From positions 62,001-126,000 of the forward strand of contig CAWAMD010000009.1 in assembly GCA_963783045.1 (NCBI GenBank): a stretch of DNA of 64,000 bases, read 5' to 3'. Each line of letters begins with the position of its first letter. The first letter of the stretch is position 1. Both the position numbers and the translations under genes were made by a program. The notes beneath the pieces are model-generated. The model made no database searches. It saw nothing but the letters and a program-made list of their open reading frames with translations, and had not been told where the DNA came from. The stretch comes from CAWAMD01 sp963783045. GTDB taxonomy: Bacteria > Actinomycetota > Nitriliruptoria > Nitriliruptorales > Nitriliruptoraceae. Positions 17,336 to 26,556 of this stretch are shown here, piece after piece.

Positions 17336-18151
17336 GTGGATCCACTCTTCATCGGCGGCCTGGTTCTGTCCCTCCTCGGGATCATCGTCGCCACCCTCAT
17401 CGACGGGAACTCGTTCGGTCCTCTGATCGGACCGTCCTCCTTCGTCCTGGTCTTCGTCGGGTCCGTCGGCGCCTCGGTGATGGCGTATCGCACGAAGGAG
17501 CTCGGACAGCTGCCGAAGGCCGCCGCACGGGCGTTCACCGGCGCACCTCCGGACCTGGACGAGAGCATCACGCAGCTCGCCTCGCTCTCGGAGGTCGCCC
17601 GCAAGGAGGGCATGCTCGCGCTCGAGACCCGACTCGACGGTGTGGAGGATCCGTTCCTGCGCCGGGGACTGCAGCTGCTCGTCGACGGGATGGACGCGGA
17701 CCAGGTCCAGGGGCTGCTCGAGATCGACATCGCCGCCGTCGACGAGCGGCACAAGACACCGATCGGCTTCTTCAAGGCACTCGGCGGCTACGCCCCGACC
17801 TTCGGGATGATGGGGACGGTCATCGGCCTCATCAACATGCTCGGCAACCTGGACAGCCCGGAGCAGCTCGGGGTCGGCATGTCGCTCGCACTCCTCACGA
17901 CGCTCTACGGCGTCTTCCTGGCCAACCTCGTCTTCCTGCCGCTCGCCAGCCGGCTCGAGCGTCTCAACGAGCAGGAGCTGGCGGCCCGCGACGTCGTGCT
18001 CGACGGGATCCTGGCCCTGCAGGCGGGGACGAGCCCACGGATGCTCGTGGAGCGCCTCGAGACGTACCTCCCACCCGAGCGCCGGGTCGGTTACACGGAG
18101 CGGATGGACGCCATCCGCACGGCGCCCGCGGCCCTCGGGGAGGCAGCCTGA
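17336..18151 (+). CDS. motA: Flagellar stator protein MotA
   Basis: MotA is the membrane part of the proton- or sodium-driven stator and pushes FliG. The 271-residue protein has four membrane spans (near residues 3-24, 30-50, 148-168 and 182-204). The conserved motif GGYAPTFGMMGTVIGLINML precedes LTTLYGVFLANLVFLP. The GTG start is two bases after the flbD stop. It overlaps motB by TGATG. Confidence 0.93.
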   Translation: MDPLFIGGLVLSLLGIIVATLIDGNSFGPLIGPSSFVLVFVGSVGASVMAYRTKELGQLPKAAARAFTGAPPDLDESITQLASLSEVARKEGMLALETRLDGVEDPFLRRGLQLLVDGMDADQVQGLLEIDIAAVDERHKTPIGFFKALGGYAPTFGMMGTVIGLINMLGNLDSPEQLGVGMSLALLTTLYGVFLANLVFLPLASRLERLNEQELAARDVVLDGILALQAGTSPRMLVERLETYLPPERRVGYTERMDAIRTAPAALGEAA

Positions 18152-18975
18152 TGCGTGGGAAGTCCTCGGGGCGTTTCACGCCGAGACGACAGAGCGCCGG
18201 GGACGACGGCGGGGAGCGCTGGCTGACCACCTACGGCGACGCGATCACGCTGCTCCTGGCCTTCTTCGTCATGCTGTACGCGATGTCGGAGGTGAGCGTC
18301 GAGAAGTTCGAGGCGTTCGTCGCCGGCCTCCGGGTGCCGTTCCACAACGAAGCCACCGCGAACTCGCTGCTTCCCCCCGGGTCGAGTCTCGTCGGGGACG
18401 CCGGCGTGAGCGCCGAGACCGAGGGGCCGGTCACCCCGGTCACCCCGCCGCTGACGCCGGAGGCCGTCGTGCCGCCCGCGGCCACCGGCGGCCCTGCGAA
18501 GGACATGACGCAGCTCCGGCGCATCGAGGCAGACGTGCGGGAGACCCTCGACCGCAAGGACCTGTCGTCGGTGGCCAGCTACCGCTACGACCATCGCGGG
18601 CTCGCCGTGAGCCTCGGCACGGACGACGTCCTGTTCGCCACCGGCTCGACCGTCATCAGCCCCCTCGGGCGCGAGGTCGTCGCCGCGGTCGCCCAGGTCC
18701 TGGAGCGCTACCCGAACGACATCGTCGTCGAGGGCCACACCGACGACGTGCCGCTCGACCGCGGCGGCTACACGAACTGGAACCTGTCGACGGACCGGGC
18801 CGTCGCCGTGCTCGAGATGCTCATCGACGACTTCGGGCTCGACCCGAACCGGCTCGGCGCCACCGGCTACGGCGAACACCGTCCCATCGCTGCCAACGAC
18901 ACCCCCGCCCACCGTGCCCGAAACCGACGGGTCGACGTGCTCGTCGTCGCCCAGGAGAAGCAGTCCGATGGCTGA
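18151..18975 (+). CDS. motB: Flagellar stator protein MotB
   Basis: MotB anchors the stator to peptidoglycan and carries the ion. It is 274 residues. One membrane span (about 27-46) starts with YGDAITLLLAFF, where Asp30 is the ion-carrying residue. A Pro/Thr-rich linker follows. The C-terminal OmpA-like domain shows VEGHTDDVP and NRRVDVLV. It is coupled to motA. Confidence 0.93.
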   Translation: MRGKSSGRFTPRRQSAGDDGGERWLTTYGDAITLLLAFFVMLYAMSEVSVEKFEAFVAGLRVPFHNEATANSLLPPGSSLVGDAGVSAETEGPVTPVTPPLTPEAVVPPAATGGPAKDMTQLRRIEADVRETLDRKDLSSVASYRYDHRGLAVSLGTDDVLFATGSTVISPLGREVVAAVAQVLERYPNDIVVEGHTDDVPLDRGGYTNWNLSTDRAVAVLEMLIDDFGLDPNRLGATGYGEHRPIAANDTPAHRARNRRVDVLVVAQEKQSDG

Positions 18976-19450
18976 GCAGGTCCTCGTCACCGACGCCGAG
19001 GCGGTCACCGAGCGGCGCAGCAGGAAGAAGCTGGTGATCGGTCTCGTCCTCCTCCTCGTCCTCGGCGGGGTGGCGGCGGCCGCCCTGACGGGCATGCTGC
19101 CGGGCACGGGCGTCGACGGCGACGTGGCAGCGGCGCCCGCCCCGCCGGTCGAGGGCGCCGTGGTCGACGTGGCCGACATGACCGCGAGCGTCGGCGGTGA
19201 CCAGCCGGGCTACGTGCGCTTCGGCTTCGCCGCCGTGCTGGTCCAGGACGCAGACCAGGCCGCCGTCAGCAGCCGGTTCGCCCTCCTGAAGGACGCGGCG
19301 CTGACCGAGATCAGCCAGACCTCGCTGTCGGCGTTGCGCACCCCGGAAGGCATCGACGCGCTGCGGGCGGCCCTGACCGCCCGCGCACACGGCATCTATC
19401 CCGATGGGGAGGTGCTGCGGATCGTGCTCACCGACCTCCTCATCCAGTAG
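18968..19450 (+). CDS. fliL: Flagellar basal body-associated protein FliL
   Basis: FliL surrounds the stators and supports torque. It is 160 residues with one membrane span near 21-43 (LVIGLVLLLVLGGVAAAAL) and a C-terminal domain ending in VLRIVLTDLLIQ, the family's typical end. It overlaps the end of motB by 8 bases. Confidence 0.88.
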   Translation: MAEQVLVTDAEAVTERRSRKKLVIGLVLLLVLGGVAAAALTGMLPGTGVDGDVAAAPAPPVEGAVVDVADMTASVGGDQPGYVRFGFAAVLVQDADQAAVSSRFALLKDAALTEISQTSLSALRTPEGIDALRAALTARAHGIYPDGEVLRIVLTDLLIQ

Positions 19451-19492
19451 ACGGCGGGGCGCCCCGTGGGGACACGGATCGGTCGCGACCGC

Positions 19493-19518
19493 TTCAGAAG
19501 CGTCCCCGCCCGCCGATG
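19493..19518 (+). promoter_or_regulatory. FliA-type promoter of fliM-fliR
   Basis: TTCA, 15 bases, GCCGATG. The first in-frame ATG for fliM (19516) is part of this -10 box. Confidence 0.7.
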
Positions 19519-19569
19519 ACCCCCGTTCGGAGGCGGCCGCACGACCGGCTGCCACGGAAGGCAGACGAG

Positions 19570-20556
19570 GTGGCGGTCATCACGCCGACGGCAGCAGCGG
19601 GCGGTCACGCCCCGCTCATGTCGCGCGTCGACTTCCGCCGGCCGAGCGGCTTCACGCGCGACGCCGTCCGCAACCTCGCCGCCGTCCACGAGCTGCTCAC
19701 GAGGCGGGTCGCAACCGGATGGGGCGCGCAGCTCCGAGCCGTCGTCCAGCTCGAGGAGGTGGGCATCGACCAGGTGACCTACCAGGAGTACCTGGCGTCG
19801 ATGCCGACTCCGAACACGCTCGCGCTGGTCGAGCTCCCGCCCCTTCCCGCCCCGGTCATCGTGGAGCTCAACACCCAGCTCTCACTCACCCTCGTGGACC
19901 GACTGCTCGGCGGTCGGGGCACCAACGTCGTCCAGCTGTCCACCGTGCGGCGACTCACGGATGTCGAGACGGCGCTGCTGAGCCATCTCATGACGCACGT
20001 GACGGGGGGCCTCGCCGAGGCGCTCGCCCCGGCCATCGCCGAGCCGCCGCGGCTGCTCGGGATCGAGTACAACCCCCAGCTCGTCCAGGTCGCGGCCCCC
20101 TCCGACCGTGTCGTGCTGCTCACCTATCGGCTGGGGATCACCCAGGGGCTCACCGCCGAGGGACTGCTGACGGTCTGCTACCCGTCGGCGACCGCCACCC
20201 CAGTGCTCGAGGCGGTCGGCGGCCAGCCGCACCAGGGCGACCGGTCCGACGACATCGCGTCGGCTCCGGACACGAGCCTCGTCGCTCGGCTCGAGGACGT
20301 CCCCGTCGACCTGCGCGTCGGCCTCGCGCCGTCGCGGGTCGGCGCGGCGGATCTCGAAGCGCTGCGAGTGGGCGACGTGCTGCGTCTCGACCACCGGGTC
20401 GGGCAGCCGATCATCGTCAGCGCCGGCGGCACCCCGGTCGCGCACGGTCACGTCGGGCGCCACGGTGCCCGTCTCGCCGTCCAGCTCGGCGCCGCGCCGG
20501 ACACCGCCTCCGGTGACGGCGCCTTCGTCGCAACACCACCCGGAGGAGCACCATGA
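19570..20556 (+). CDS. fliM: Flagellar motor switch protein FliM
   Basis: FliM forms the C ring and reverses rotation. The protein is 328 residues from GTG 19570 (GGAAGG upstream). The middle domain begins VDFRRPSGFTRDAVRNLAAV. The C-terminal SpoA-type domain (about residues 245-320) resembles FliN. The N-terminus lacks the LSQxEIDALL peptide to which CheY-P binds in most bacteria. The longer reading from 19516 also lacks it, and that ATG lies in the promoter. ATGA overlap with fliN. Confidence 0.9.
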   Translation: MAVITPTAAAGGHAPLMSRVDFRRPSGFTRDAVRNLAAVHELLTRRVATGWGAQLRAVVQLEEVGIDQVTYQEYLASMPTPNTLALVELPPLPAPVIVELNTQLSLTLVDRLLGGRGTNVVQLSTVRRLTDVETALLSHLMTHVTGGLAEALAPAIAEPPRLLGIEYNPQLVQVAAPSDRVVLLTYRLGITQGLTAEGLLTVCYPSATATPVLEAVGGQPHQGDRSDDIASAPDTSLVARLEDVPVDLRVGLAPSRVGAADLEALRVGDVLRLDHRVGQPIIVSAGGTPVAHGHVGRHGARLAVQLGAAPDTASGDGAFVATPPGGAP

Positions 20557-20882
20557 CCCCGAACCCGACCGGCGAGTCACCCGCCGTCGCGCGCGCCGCC
20601 TACCCCGACCTCGGCGGCGGGACCGGGCCGGCGCCCATCGCCGCGCCGCTCGACCGGCTCGCCGGCGTCGAGCTCACCGTCGCCGTGGAGCTCGGCCGCG
20701 CCCGCATGCGGATGCGCGAGCTGCTGCATATGGGGGAGGGCAGCGTCGTCGATCTCGACCGCAGCCCCGATGCGCCGGTGGACATCCTCGTCAACGGCAG
20801 CCTGATCGCCCGCGGCGAGGTCGTCGTCGTCGGTGACGAGCTCGGTGTCCGGATCACCGAGTTCCTCCAGGGACAGGCCTGA
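20553..20882 (+). CDS. fliN: Flagellar motor switch protein FliN
   Basis: The C-ring protein FliN, 109 residues. The SpoA domain covers residues about 32-107, with VELGRARMRMRELLHMGEGS and VDLDRSPDAPVDILVNGSLI followed by ARGEVVVVGDELGVRIT. The N-terminal about 30 residues are low-complexity. It is coupled to fliM. Confidence 0.92.
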   Translation: MTPNPTGESPAVARAAYPDLGGGTGPAPIAAPLDRLAGVELTVAVELGRARMRMRELLHMGEGSVVDLDRSPDAPVDILVNGSLIARGEVVVVGDELGVRITEFLQGQA

Positions 20883-20884
20883 GC

Positions 20885-21298
20885 ATGGGTCCGGGGATCG
20901 GCCTTGCCACCTTCGCCCGGATCCTGCCGGCGCTGACCGTCCTGGTCGCGGTGCTGCTCGGCCTGCGCTGGTGGATGCAGCGCGGCCATGGCGGGCGACC
21001 GGGTCTGCGGGTGCTCACCCGTGCGACCGTGACCCGGAACACCGTCGTCGCCGTCGTCGAGGTCGACGGGCGACGCTTCCTCGTCGGCGGGGGAGATCAG
21101 CGTCTCGCCCTGCTCGCCGAGCTCGGCGACGAGACCCTCCACGCCGGAGAGAGCGCCGATGCCGGCGACGACCTGATGGCGCTTCCCGGATGGGAGCGCT
21201 CCACCGCGAGGCCACGGACCGGCCTTCTCGACCAGCTACGCGCCTGGACGGTGCGCAGCCATGTCCGAAGGCCGGTCCGTGGTACCCCACTGCGCTGA
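20885..21298 (+). CDS. fliO: Flagellar export gate protein FliO
   Basis: FliO assists assembly of the FliP ring. The 137-residue protein has one N-terminal membrane span (about residues 12-30) and a cytoplasmic domain with RNTVVAVVEVDGRRFLVGGG, the usual FliO pattern. It overlaps the start of fliP by 38 bases. Confidence 0.82.
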   Translation: MGPGIGLATFARILPALTVLVAVLLGLRWWMQRGHGGRPGLRVLTRATVTRNTVVAVVEVDGRRFLVGGGDQRLALLAELGDETLHAGESADAGDDLMALPGWERSTARPRTGLLDQLRAWTVRSHVRRPVRGTPLR

Positions 21299-22196
21299 CG
21301 CCCGCCCGCTCCGGCGTCGTTCCCGGCACGGATCGCTTGCGGCTGCCCTGCTCGCCGCTGTCGTCCTTGCGGTCGTCGGGGGCCACGCGTCGGCGCGTGC
21401 CGCCCCGATGGCGCTTCTCGCGCAGGCTGCGCCCGCCGCGGCGCCAATCGCCGAACCGGACGCTCCCGTTCCCGCGGCCCCGGCCGAGGTGGTCTCGCCG
21501 TCGACGGTGACGGTCCCCGCGGTCCCCGACGTTCGGATCAGCGTTGACGGCGGCGAGGGGCTGAGCCGCACGGTCGTGATCCTGCTCCTGCTGACCGTCG
21601 GTGCGATCGCTCCGAGCATCCTGCTGCTGATGACGACCTTCACCCGCTTCGTCGTCGTGCTCGGCATCACCAAGAACGCCCTGGGCCTGCAGACGGTGCC
21701 TCCCTCCCAGGTGCTGGTCGGACTCGCGCTGTTCCTCAGCCTGTTCTCCATGCGTCCGGTGCTCGCGCAGATCAACCAGGACGCCGTGCAGCCCTACCTC
21801 GCCGGCCAGATCGAGCAGGGTGAGGCCTTCAGCGCAGGGTTCGCACCGATCCGCGCGTTCATGCTCGGCCAGACCCGGGACGACGACCTCGACCTGTTCG
21901 TCCGGCTTTCCGGCGACGCGAAACCTGCCAGCCCGGACGAGATCGCCACGACGACGCTCATCCCCGCCTTCGTCGTCTCCGAGCTGCGAACCGCGTTCAC
22001 CATCGGGTTCGTCATCTTCATCCCCTTCCTGATCATCGACCTGGTGGTCGCCTCGGTGCTCATGTCGATGGGCATGATGATGCTTCCGCCCGCGTTCGTC
22101 TCGCTCCCGCTCAAGCTGCTGCTGTTCGTCCTCGTCAACGGGTGGGCGCTGATCGCCGGGTCGCTCATCGGCTCCGTCACCGGCACCGGCCCCTGA
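21261..22196 (+). CDS. fliP: Flagellar export gate protein FliP
   Basis: FliP is the core of the export channel. It is 311 residues. A cleavable signal peptide (about residues 20-48, preceded by an arginine-rich stretch) and a Pro/Ala-rich linker come first. The core follows with LLMTTFTRFVVVLGITKNAL and FIPFLIIDLVVASVLMSMGM, then MMLPPAFVSLPLKLLLFVL. The N-terminal overlap with fliO is long, so a later start is possible. Confidence 0.94.
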   Translation: MSEGRSVVPHCADARPLRRRSRHGSLAAALLAAVVLAVVGGHASARAAPMALLAQAAPAAAPIAEPDAPVPAAPAEVVSPSTVTVPAVPDVRISVDGGEGLSRTVVILLLLTVGAIAPSILLLMTTFTRFVVVLGITKNALGLQTVPPSQVLVGLALFLSLFSMRPVLAQINQDAVQPYLAGQIEQGEAFSAGFAPIRAFMLGQTRDDDLDLFVRLSGDAKPASPDEIATTTLIPAFVVSELRTAFTIGFVIFIPFLIIDLVVASVLMSMGMMMLPPAFVSLPLKLLLFVLVNGWALIAGSLIGSVTGTGP

Positions 22197-22207
22197 GAGG
22201 TGCATCC

Positions 22208-22474
22208 GTGACCGACACCGAGGTGCTGAAGATCGTCGCCGACGCGCTCGTGATCGCGGCGAAGCTCGCCGCACCGATCCTGATCGTGGCGCTGGCCATC
22301 GGCGTGCTCGTCTCGCTGTTCCAGGCCATCACGCAGGTGCAGGAGATGACGCTCTCCTTCGTGCCGAAGCTGATCGGTGTCGCGCTCGTGATCCTCGTCA
22401 CCGGCAACTGGATGCTGCGTGAGCTCGTGACCTGGGTGCAGGCGCTGTGGCAGTCCATCCCGACGCTGCTGTAG
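22208..22474 (+). CDS. fliQ: Flagellar export gate protein FliQ
   Basis: A small gate subunit of 88 residues with two membrane spans. It has the family pattern VLVSLFQAITQVQEMTLSFV followed by PKLIGVALVI. GTG start 11 bases after fliP. Confidence 0.93.
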   Translation: MTDTEVLKIVADALVIAAKLAAPILIVALAIGVLVSLFQAITQVQEMTLSFVPKLIGVALVILVTGNWMLRELVTWVQALWQSIPTLL

Positions 22475-22483
22475 GAGGAGGCT

Positions 22484-23257
22484 ATGCCCGAGCTCGGCCT
22501 CCATCTCAACGTCGCATGGGCGCTCGGGGCCGTCCTCGCCATGACCCGGGTCGCCGCCTTCATGCTCGCGACCCCGACCCTCGCGAAGCTCGTCCCCGTC
22601 CCCGGGCGGCTCGCGTTCGTCATCGTGACCAGCATGTTCCTCGCGACCCCCGTGACCGGTCTCGCGACCGTTCCGGCCCTGGCGGGGCAGGCCGTCGTCA
22701 ACGTCGTCGTCGGTGGTGCGCTCGGCTTTCTCACCGGCCTGCTCTTCCATCTCTTCACGGTCGCCGGCGGCCTCGTCGACATCACCTCCAGCCTCTCGGT
22801 CGCCAGCATCTTCGACCCGATGAGCGGCGAGCGGAGCGCCGTCTTCGGGCGACTCTTCCATCTGACCGCACTGGCGCTCTTCGTCATCGCCGGCGGCCTG
22901 GGCGTGCTCGTCGCCGGGCTCGCCGCGAGCGTCCGCGCCGTGCCACTCGACGGTGTGCCGCATCTGGGGGGGTGGCTCGCGCAGCTGGCTGTCGAGGTCA
23001 CCGCCCGGCTCATGGTGGTGGGGCTCGAGGTGGCCTTCCCGGTCGTCGCCGTCCTCTTCCTCACCGACATGGTGCTCGGCGTCGCCGCTCGCTTCGCTCC
23101 CCAGGCCAACGTGTTCCTGGTCGGGCTGCCGCTGAAGGTGCTCGTGGCGCTCGCGACCGTGTCGGCGAGCGTGCTCATCTTCCCGCAGGCCGTCGACGGC
23201 TACCTCACCTTCGTGCAGGACACCTTCGCACAGGTGCTGCGCGGACTCGCCGGCTGA
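22484..23257 (+). CDS. fliR: Flagellar export gate protein FliR
   Basis: FliR is a gate subunit of 257 residues with about six membrane spans. It shows the family's conserved helix around GLEVAFPVVAVLFLTDMVLG, then LPLKVLVAL. It is the last gene of the fliM unit. GGAGGAGG precedes the ATG. Confidence 0.93.
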   Translation: MPELGLHLNVAWALGAVLAMTRVAAFMLATPTLAKLVPVPGRLAFVIVTSMFLATPVTGLATVPALAGQAVVNVVVGGALGFLTGLLFHLFTVAGGLVDITSSLSVASIFDPMSGERSAVFGRLFHLTALALFVIAGGLGVLVAGLAASVRAVPLDGVPHLGGWLAQLAVEVTARLMVVGLEVAFPVVAVLFLTDMVLGVAARFAPQANVFLVGLPLKVLVALATVSASVLIFPQAVDGYLTFVQDTFAQVLRGLAG

Positions 23258-23261
23258 CCGC

Positions 23262-23287
23262 TTGATCCGGCGACCTCCCGGCCGATG
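23262..23287 (+). promoter_or_regulatory. FliA-type promoter of flhB-flhA
   Basis: TTGA, 15 bases, GCCGATG, in the 138-base gap between fliR and flhB. Confidence 0.65.
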
Positions 23288-23395
23288 ACGGGGTCGGGCA
23301 CGGAAGCGCCGACCACGGACAGGCCACGGACCGGCCGGTCATCCGACGGATGTCATGCATGACCTCCGCGGGTCAGACCGCATCGGGAGCGATCG

Positions 23396-24466
23396 TTGGG
23401 CCGGTTCGACGACAAGACGGAGAAGGCCACGCCGCGGCGCCGGCGCGAGGCCCGTCGTGAGGGCACGGTCGCGCGAAGCCAGGAGGTCGCCACGGCCACC
23501 TCGCTGCTGGCCCTCCTGATGACGGTCCGCGTCCTCGGGGAGCACGGCATGCAGGTCGCGGCGCTCGAGACCCGCGCCCTGCTCGGTACCCCACTCACCG
23601 ACGGGGCGCTGCCCACGGCCCGGATCGGCAGCAGCGCGCTGCACCTCCTGCTCGTCCTCGCCGGTCCCTTTCTCGCTGCCTCCTTCGCCGTCGCGCTCGT
23701 CGCCGGGTTCGCCCAGGTCGGCTTCCACGCCGCCCCGAAGGCGCTGAAGCCCAAGCTGTCCAACCTCAGCCCGAAGAAGGGGCTGCAACGGTTCTCGCCG
23801 GCGATGGCCGGTTGGGAGCTCGCCCGCACGGCCCTCAAGCTCGGTCTGCTCGCGGCCGTCGTGTGGACGCCGCTTTCGGCCTGGGCCGACAACGCCGACC
23901 GCGCGCGATCGCTGGATCAGGGGATCGGCGACCTGCTCGGGCAGGTGTGGACCGTGCTGGTGCGGGCCATGCTTCTCGCCGTCCTCATCGCGGCGGCGGA
24001 CTACGCGTGGAACCGGTACCGCACCGAGAAGCAGCTCAAGATGAGCAAGCAGGATCTCCGGCAGGAGCACAAGGACAGCGAGGGCGACCCCCACGTCAAG
24101 TCGCATCGCCGGCGGCGGCAGCTCGAGCTGTCCCGCAACCGGATGCTGGGTCAGGTCGCGACGGCCAACGTCGTCGTGACCAACCCGACCCACCTCGCCG
24201 TGGCCCTGCGCTACGGCGTCGGCGACGCCGCACCCCGCGTCGTCGCGAAGGGGGCGGACCGCGTCGCCCTGCGGATCCGCCGTGAGGCCGCTCGCCACGG
24301 GGTTCCGATCACCGAGAACAAGCCGCTGGCCCGGGCCCTCTACCGGCAGGTGAGGGTCGACGGCTACGTACCCGGTGCGCTCTACGAGGCCGTCGCGGTC
24401 GTGCTCGCCGTCGCTTACCGACGCAGCGGACGGCTCCCTGCGGGTCTTGCGGAGTCGCGCGCATGA
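23396..24466 (+). CDS. flhB: Flagellar export specificity protein FlhB
   Basis: FlhB switches the export gate from hook to filament substrates. It is 356 residues from TTG 23396 (GGGAG upstream). The typical opening is DDKTEKATPRRRREARREGT. Four membrane spans follow, then the cytoplasmic domain with the self-cleaving NPTH motif (Asn263). ENKPLARALYRQV is also conserved. It overlaps flhA by ATGA. Confidence 0.94.
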   Translation: MGRFDDKTEKATPRRRREARREGTVARSQEVATATSLLALLMTVRVLGEHGMQVAALETRALLGTPLTDGALPTARIGSSALHLLLVLAGPFLAASFAVALVAGFAQVGFHAAPKALKPKLSNLSPKKGLQRFSPAMAGWELARTALKLGLLAAVVWTPLSAWADNADRARSLDQGIGDLLGQVWTVLVRAMLLAVLIAAADYAWNRYRTEKQLKMSKQDLRQEHKDSEGDPHVKSHRRRRQLELSRNRMLGQVATANVVVTNPTHLAVALRYGVGDAAPRVVAKGADRVALRIRREAARHGVPITENKPLARALYRQVRVDGYVPGALYEAVAVVLAVAYRRSGRLPAGLAESRA

Positions 24467-26556
24467 GCACCACCACCACCACCACCACCACCGTGCCGCG
24501 TCGCGCAGGAAGGGCCCGCCTGTCGCAGGTCGGCCTGCCGCTCCTGCTCGTCGGGGCCGTGATGACCATGGTCATCCCGCTTCCGCCGGTGCTCCTCGAC
24601 GTGCTCCTCGCGGCCAACATCACGCTGGCGGTCGTGGTCGTGCTGGCGGTGCTCACCCTGCGCGACACGCTCGACCTGTCGGCGTTCCCGTCGCTGCTGC
24701 TGATCGCGACGCTCATGAGGCTGGCGCTCAACGTGTCGTCGACACGGCTGATCCTTCTCGACGGGTACGCCGGCAAGGTGATCGAGACCTTCGGGAACTT
24801 CGTGGTCGGCGGGTCGGTGATCGTCGGACTCGTGGTCTTCCTGATCCTCGTGGTGATCCAGTTCGTGGTGATCACCTCGGGTGCCGGACGTGTCGCCGAG
24901 GTCGCGGCCCGGTTCGCCCTCGACGCGATGCCCGGCAAGCAGATGGCCATCGACGCCGACCTGGCCGCTGGCCTGATCGACGAGCAGGATGCCCGGCGTC
25001 GCCGGACCCGGCTCGCCCAGGAATCAGACTTCTACGGTGCGATGGACGGCGCCAGCAAGTTCGTGAAGGGCGACGCGATCGCGGGCATCGTCATCGTCGT
25101 CATCAACCTGCTCGGCGGCTTTGCGATCGGGGTCGTCTCCGCGCACATGTCGCTGTCGCAGGCGATGTCGACCTACTCGCTGCTGACCGTCGGTGACGGG
25201 CTGGTCAGCCAGATCCCCGCCCTGCTCCTGTCGGTCTCCACCGGCCTGCTGGTCGCCCGGGTCGGTGACGACGAGAACGGCCTGGGATCCCAGCTCGGCC
25301 GTCAGCTGCTGCGCAACGCGCAGGCGCTGAAGATCGCCGGCGGGGTCGTCGGCGGGATGGCGCTGCTGCCGGGTCTGCCCAAGATCCCCTTCCTGCTCCT
25401 TGGCGTCTCGCTCTTCGTCATCTCCGGACGGGTCGGGGCCGTCGCCGACGAGGCCGGGGACGCGACGGAGGACACGCCGACGGTCCGCACCCACCCCGAC
25501 GATCCCGAGGCCCTCATCGGGCGGATGCGCGTGGAGCCGATCGAGCTGCACCTCGCCTACGACGTCCTCGATCTCGTCGACCCGGCCCGTGGCGGGGACC
25601 TCCTCGAACGGGTCCGGGCCCTTCGCGGGGAGATCGCGACGGAGCTCGGCATCGTCATGCCACTGGTGCGCACCCGGGACGACGTGAGCCTCCCGCCCGA
25701 GCACTACCGGATCCTGCTGCACGGGGTCGAGGTGGCCACGGGTCGGGCGCCACGCGACCGGGTGCTGGCGTTGCCGGCCGGAGAGGGCGTCGGACTCGGT
25801 GGCATCCCGTCGGAGCAGACGGTCGAGCCGGTGTTCGGGCTCACCGCCTACTGGGTGCCCGCGGAGGCGAAGGCGGCCGCTGCCGCGACGGGGGCGACCG
25901 TCGTCGACCGCTCGTCCGTGGTCGTCACGCACCTCGCGGAGACGGTGCGCGCCCACGCCGCCGGGCTGCTCTCGCGCCAGCAGGTCCAGCAGCTCGTGGA
26001 GGCGCTGCGGTTCGACGAGCCGCTGCTCGCCAACGACGTCGGCACCGAATCCCTCCCGGTGGGCCTGCTGCACGGCGTGCTGCGGTCGCTCCTCGAAGAG
26101 CGGGTGTCGGTGCGTGACCTCGCCCGCATCATCGACGCCGTGGCGGCCGCCGCCCGCGACACCCGCAACCTCGAGCAGCTCGCGAGTGCCGCGCGGGTTG
26201 CCGTCGGGTCCGCCATCGTCGCGCGGATCGCGCCGGACCGACGGCTCGGCGCCCTCACCCTCGCTCCCGAGCTGGAGTCGCATCTGCACCAGGCCCTCCG
26301 CGACATCGACGGCACGATGCACCTCGTCGTCGACCCGACCAGCGTCGCGACCGTGACCGAGCAGGCGACGGCCGCGCTCGCCCGGGCGGAACCTGACCGC
26401 CCCGTCGCCATCGTCTGCGGGCAGCTGCTGCGCGGCCCCCTCCACCGGCTCCTCGGCTCGGCCGGCCTCGATGTCCCCGTGCTCGCCTACCCGGAGCTGC
26501 CCTCCCACCTCGACGTGATCCCGATCGGAGTGATCGATGACCACCACGACTCATGA
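24463..26556 (+). CDS. flhA: Flagellar export gate protein FlhA
   Basis: FlhA uses proton flow for export and docks chaperone-substrate pairs. The 697-residue protein has about eight membrane spans in the first 320 residues. The conserved cytoplasmic loop (RVAEVAARFALDAMPGKQMA, then IDADL) lies between them. The large C-terminal domain (about 345-697) includes LARIIDAVA. A run of Thr codons follows the start. Confidence 0.95.
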   Translation: MSTTTTTTTTVPRRAGRARLSQVGLPLLLVGAVMTMVIPLPPVLLDVLLAANITLAVVVVLAVLTLRDTLDLSAFPSLLLIATLMRLALNVSSTRLILLDGYAGKVIETFGNFVVGGSVIVGLVVFLILVVIQFVVITSGAGRVAEVAARFALDAMPGKQMAIDADLAAGLIDEQDARRRRTRLAQESDFYGAMDGASKFVKGDAIAGIVIVVINLLGGFAIGVVSAHMSLSQAMSTYSLLTVGDGLVSQIPALLLSVSTGLLVARVGDDENGLGSQLGRQLLRNAQALKIAGGVVGGMALLPGLPKIPFLLLGVSLFVISGRVGAVADEAGDATEDTPTVRTHPDDPEALIGRMRVEPIELHLAYDVLDLVDPARGGDLLERVRALRGEIATELGIVMPLVRTRDDVSLPPEHYRILLHGVEVATGRAPRDRVLALPAGEGVGLGGIPSEQTVEPVFGLTAYWVPAEAKAAAAATGATVVDRSSVVVTHLAETVRAHAAGLLSRQQVQQLVEALRFDEPLLANDVGTESLPVGLLHGVLRSLLEERVSVRDLARIIDAVAAAARDTRNLEQLASAARVAVGSAIVARIAPDRRLGALTLAPELESHLHQALRDIDGTMHLVVDPTSVATVTEQATAALARAEPDRPVAIVCGQLLRGPLHRLLGSAGLDVPVLAYPELPSHLDVIPIGVIDDHHDS

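Noticed and set aside
24469..24494. Run of ACC codons at the start of flhA as a possible slippage repeat
   Set aside because: It encodes threonines in a variable N-terminus and the frame is intact. Nothing suggests phase variation.
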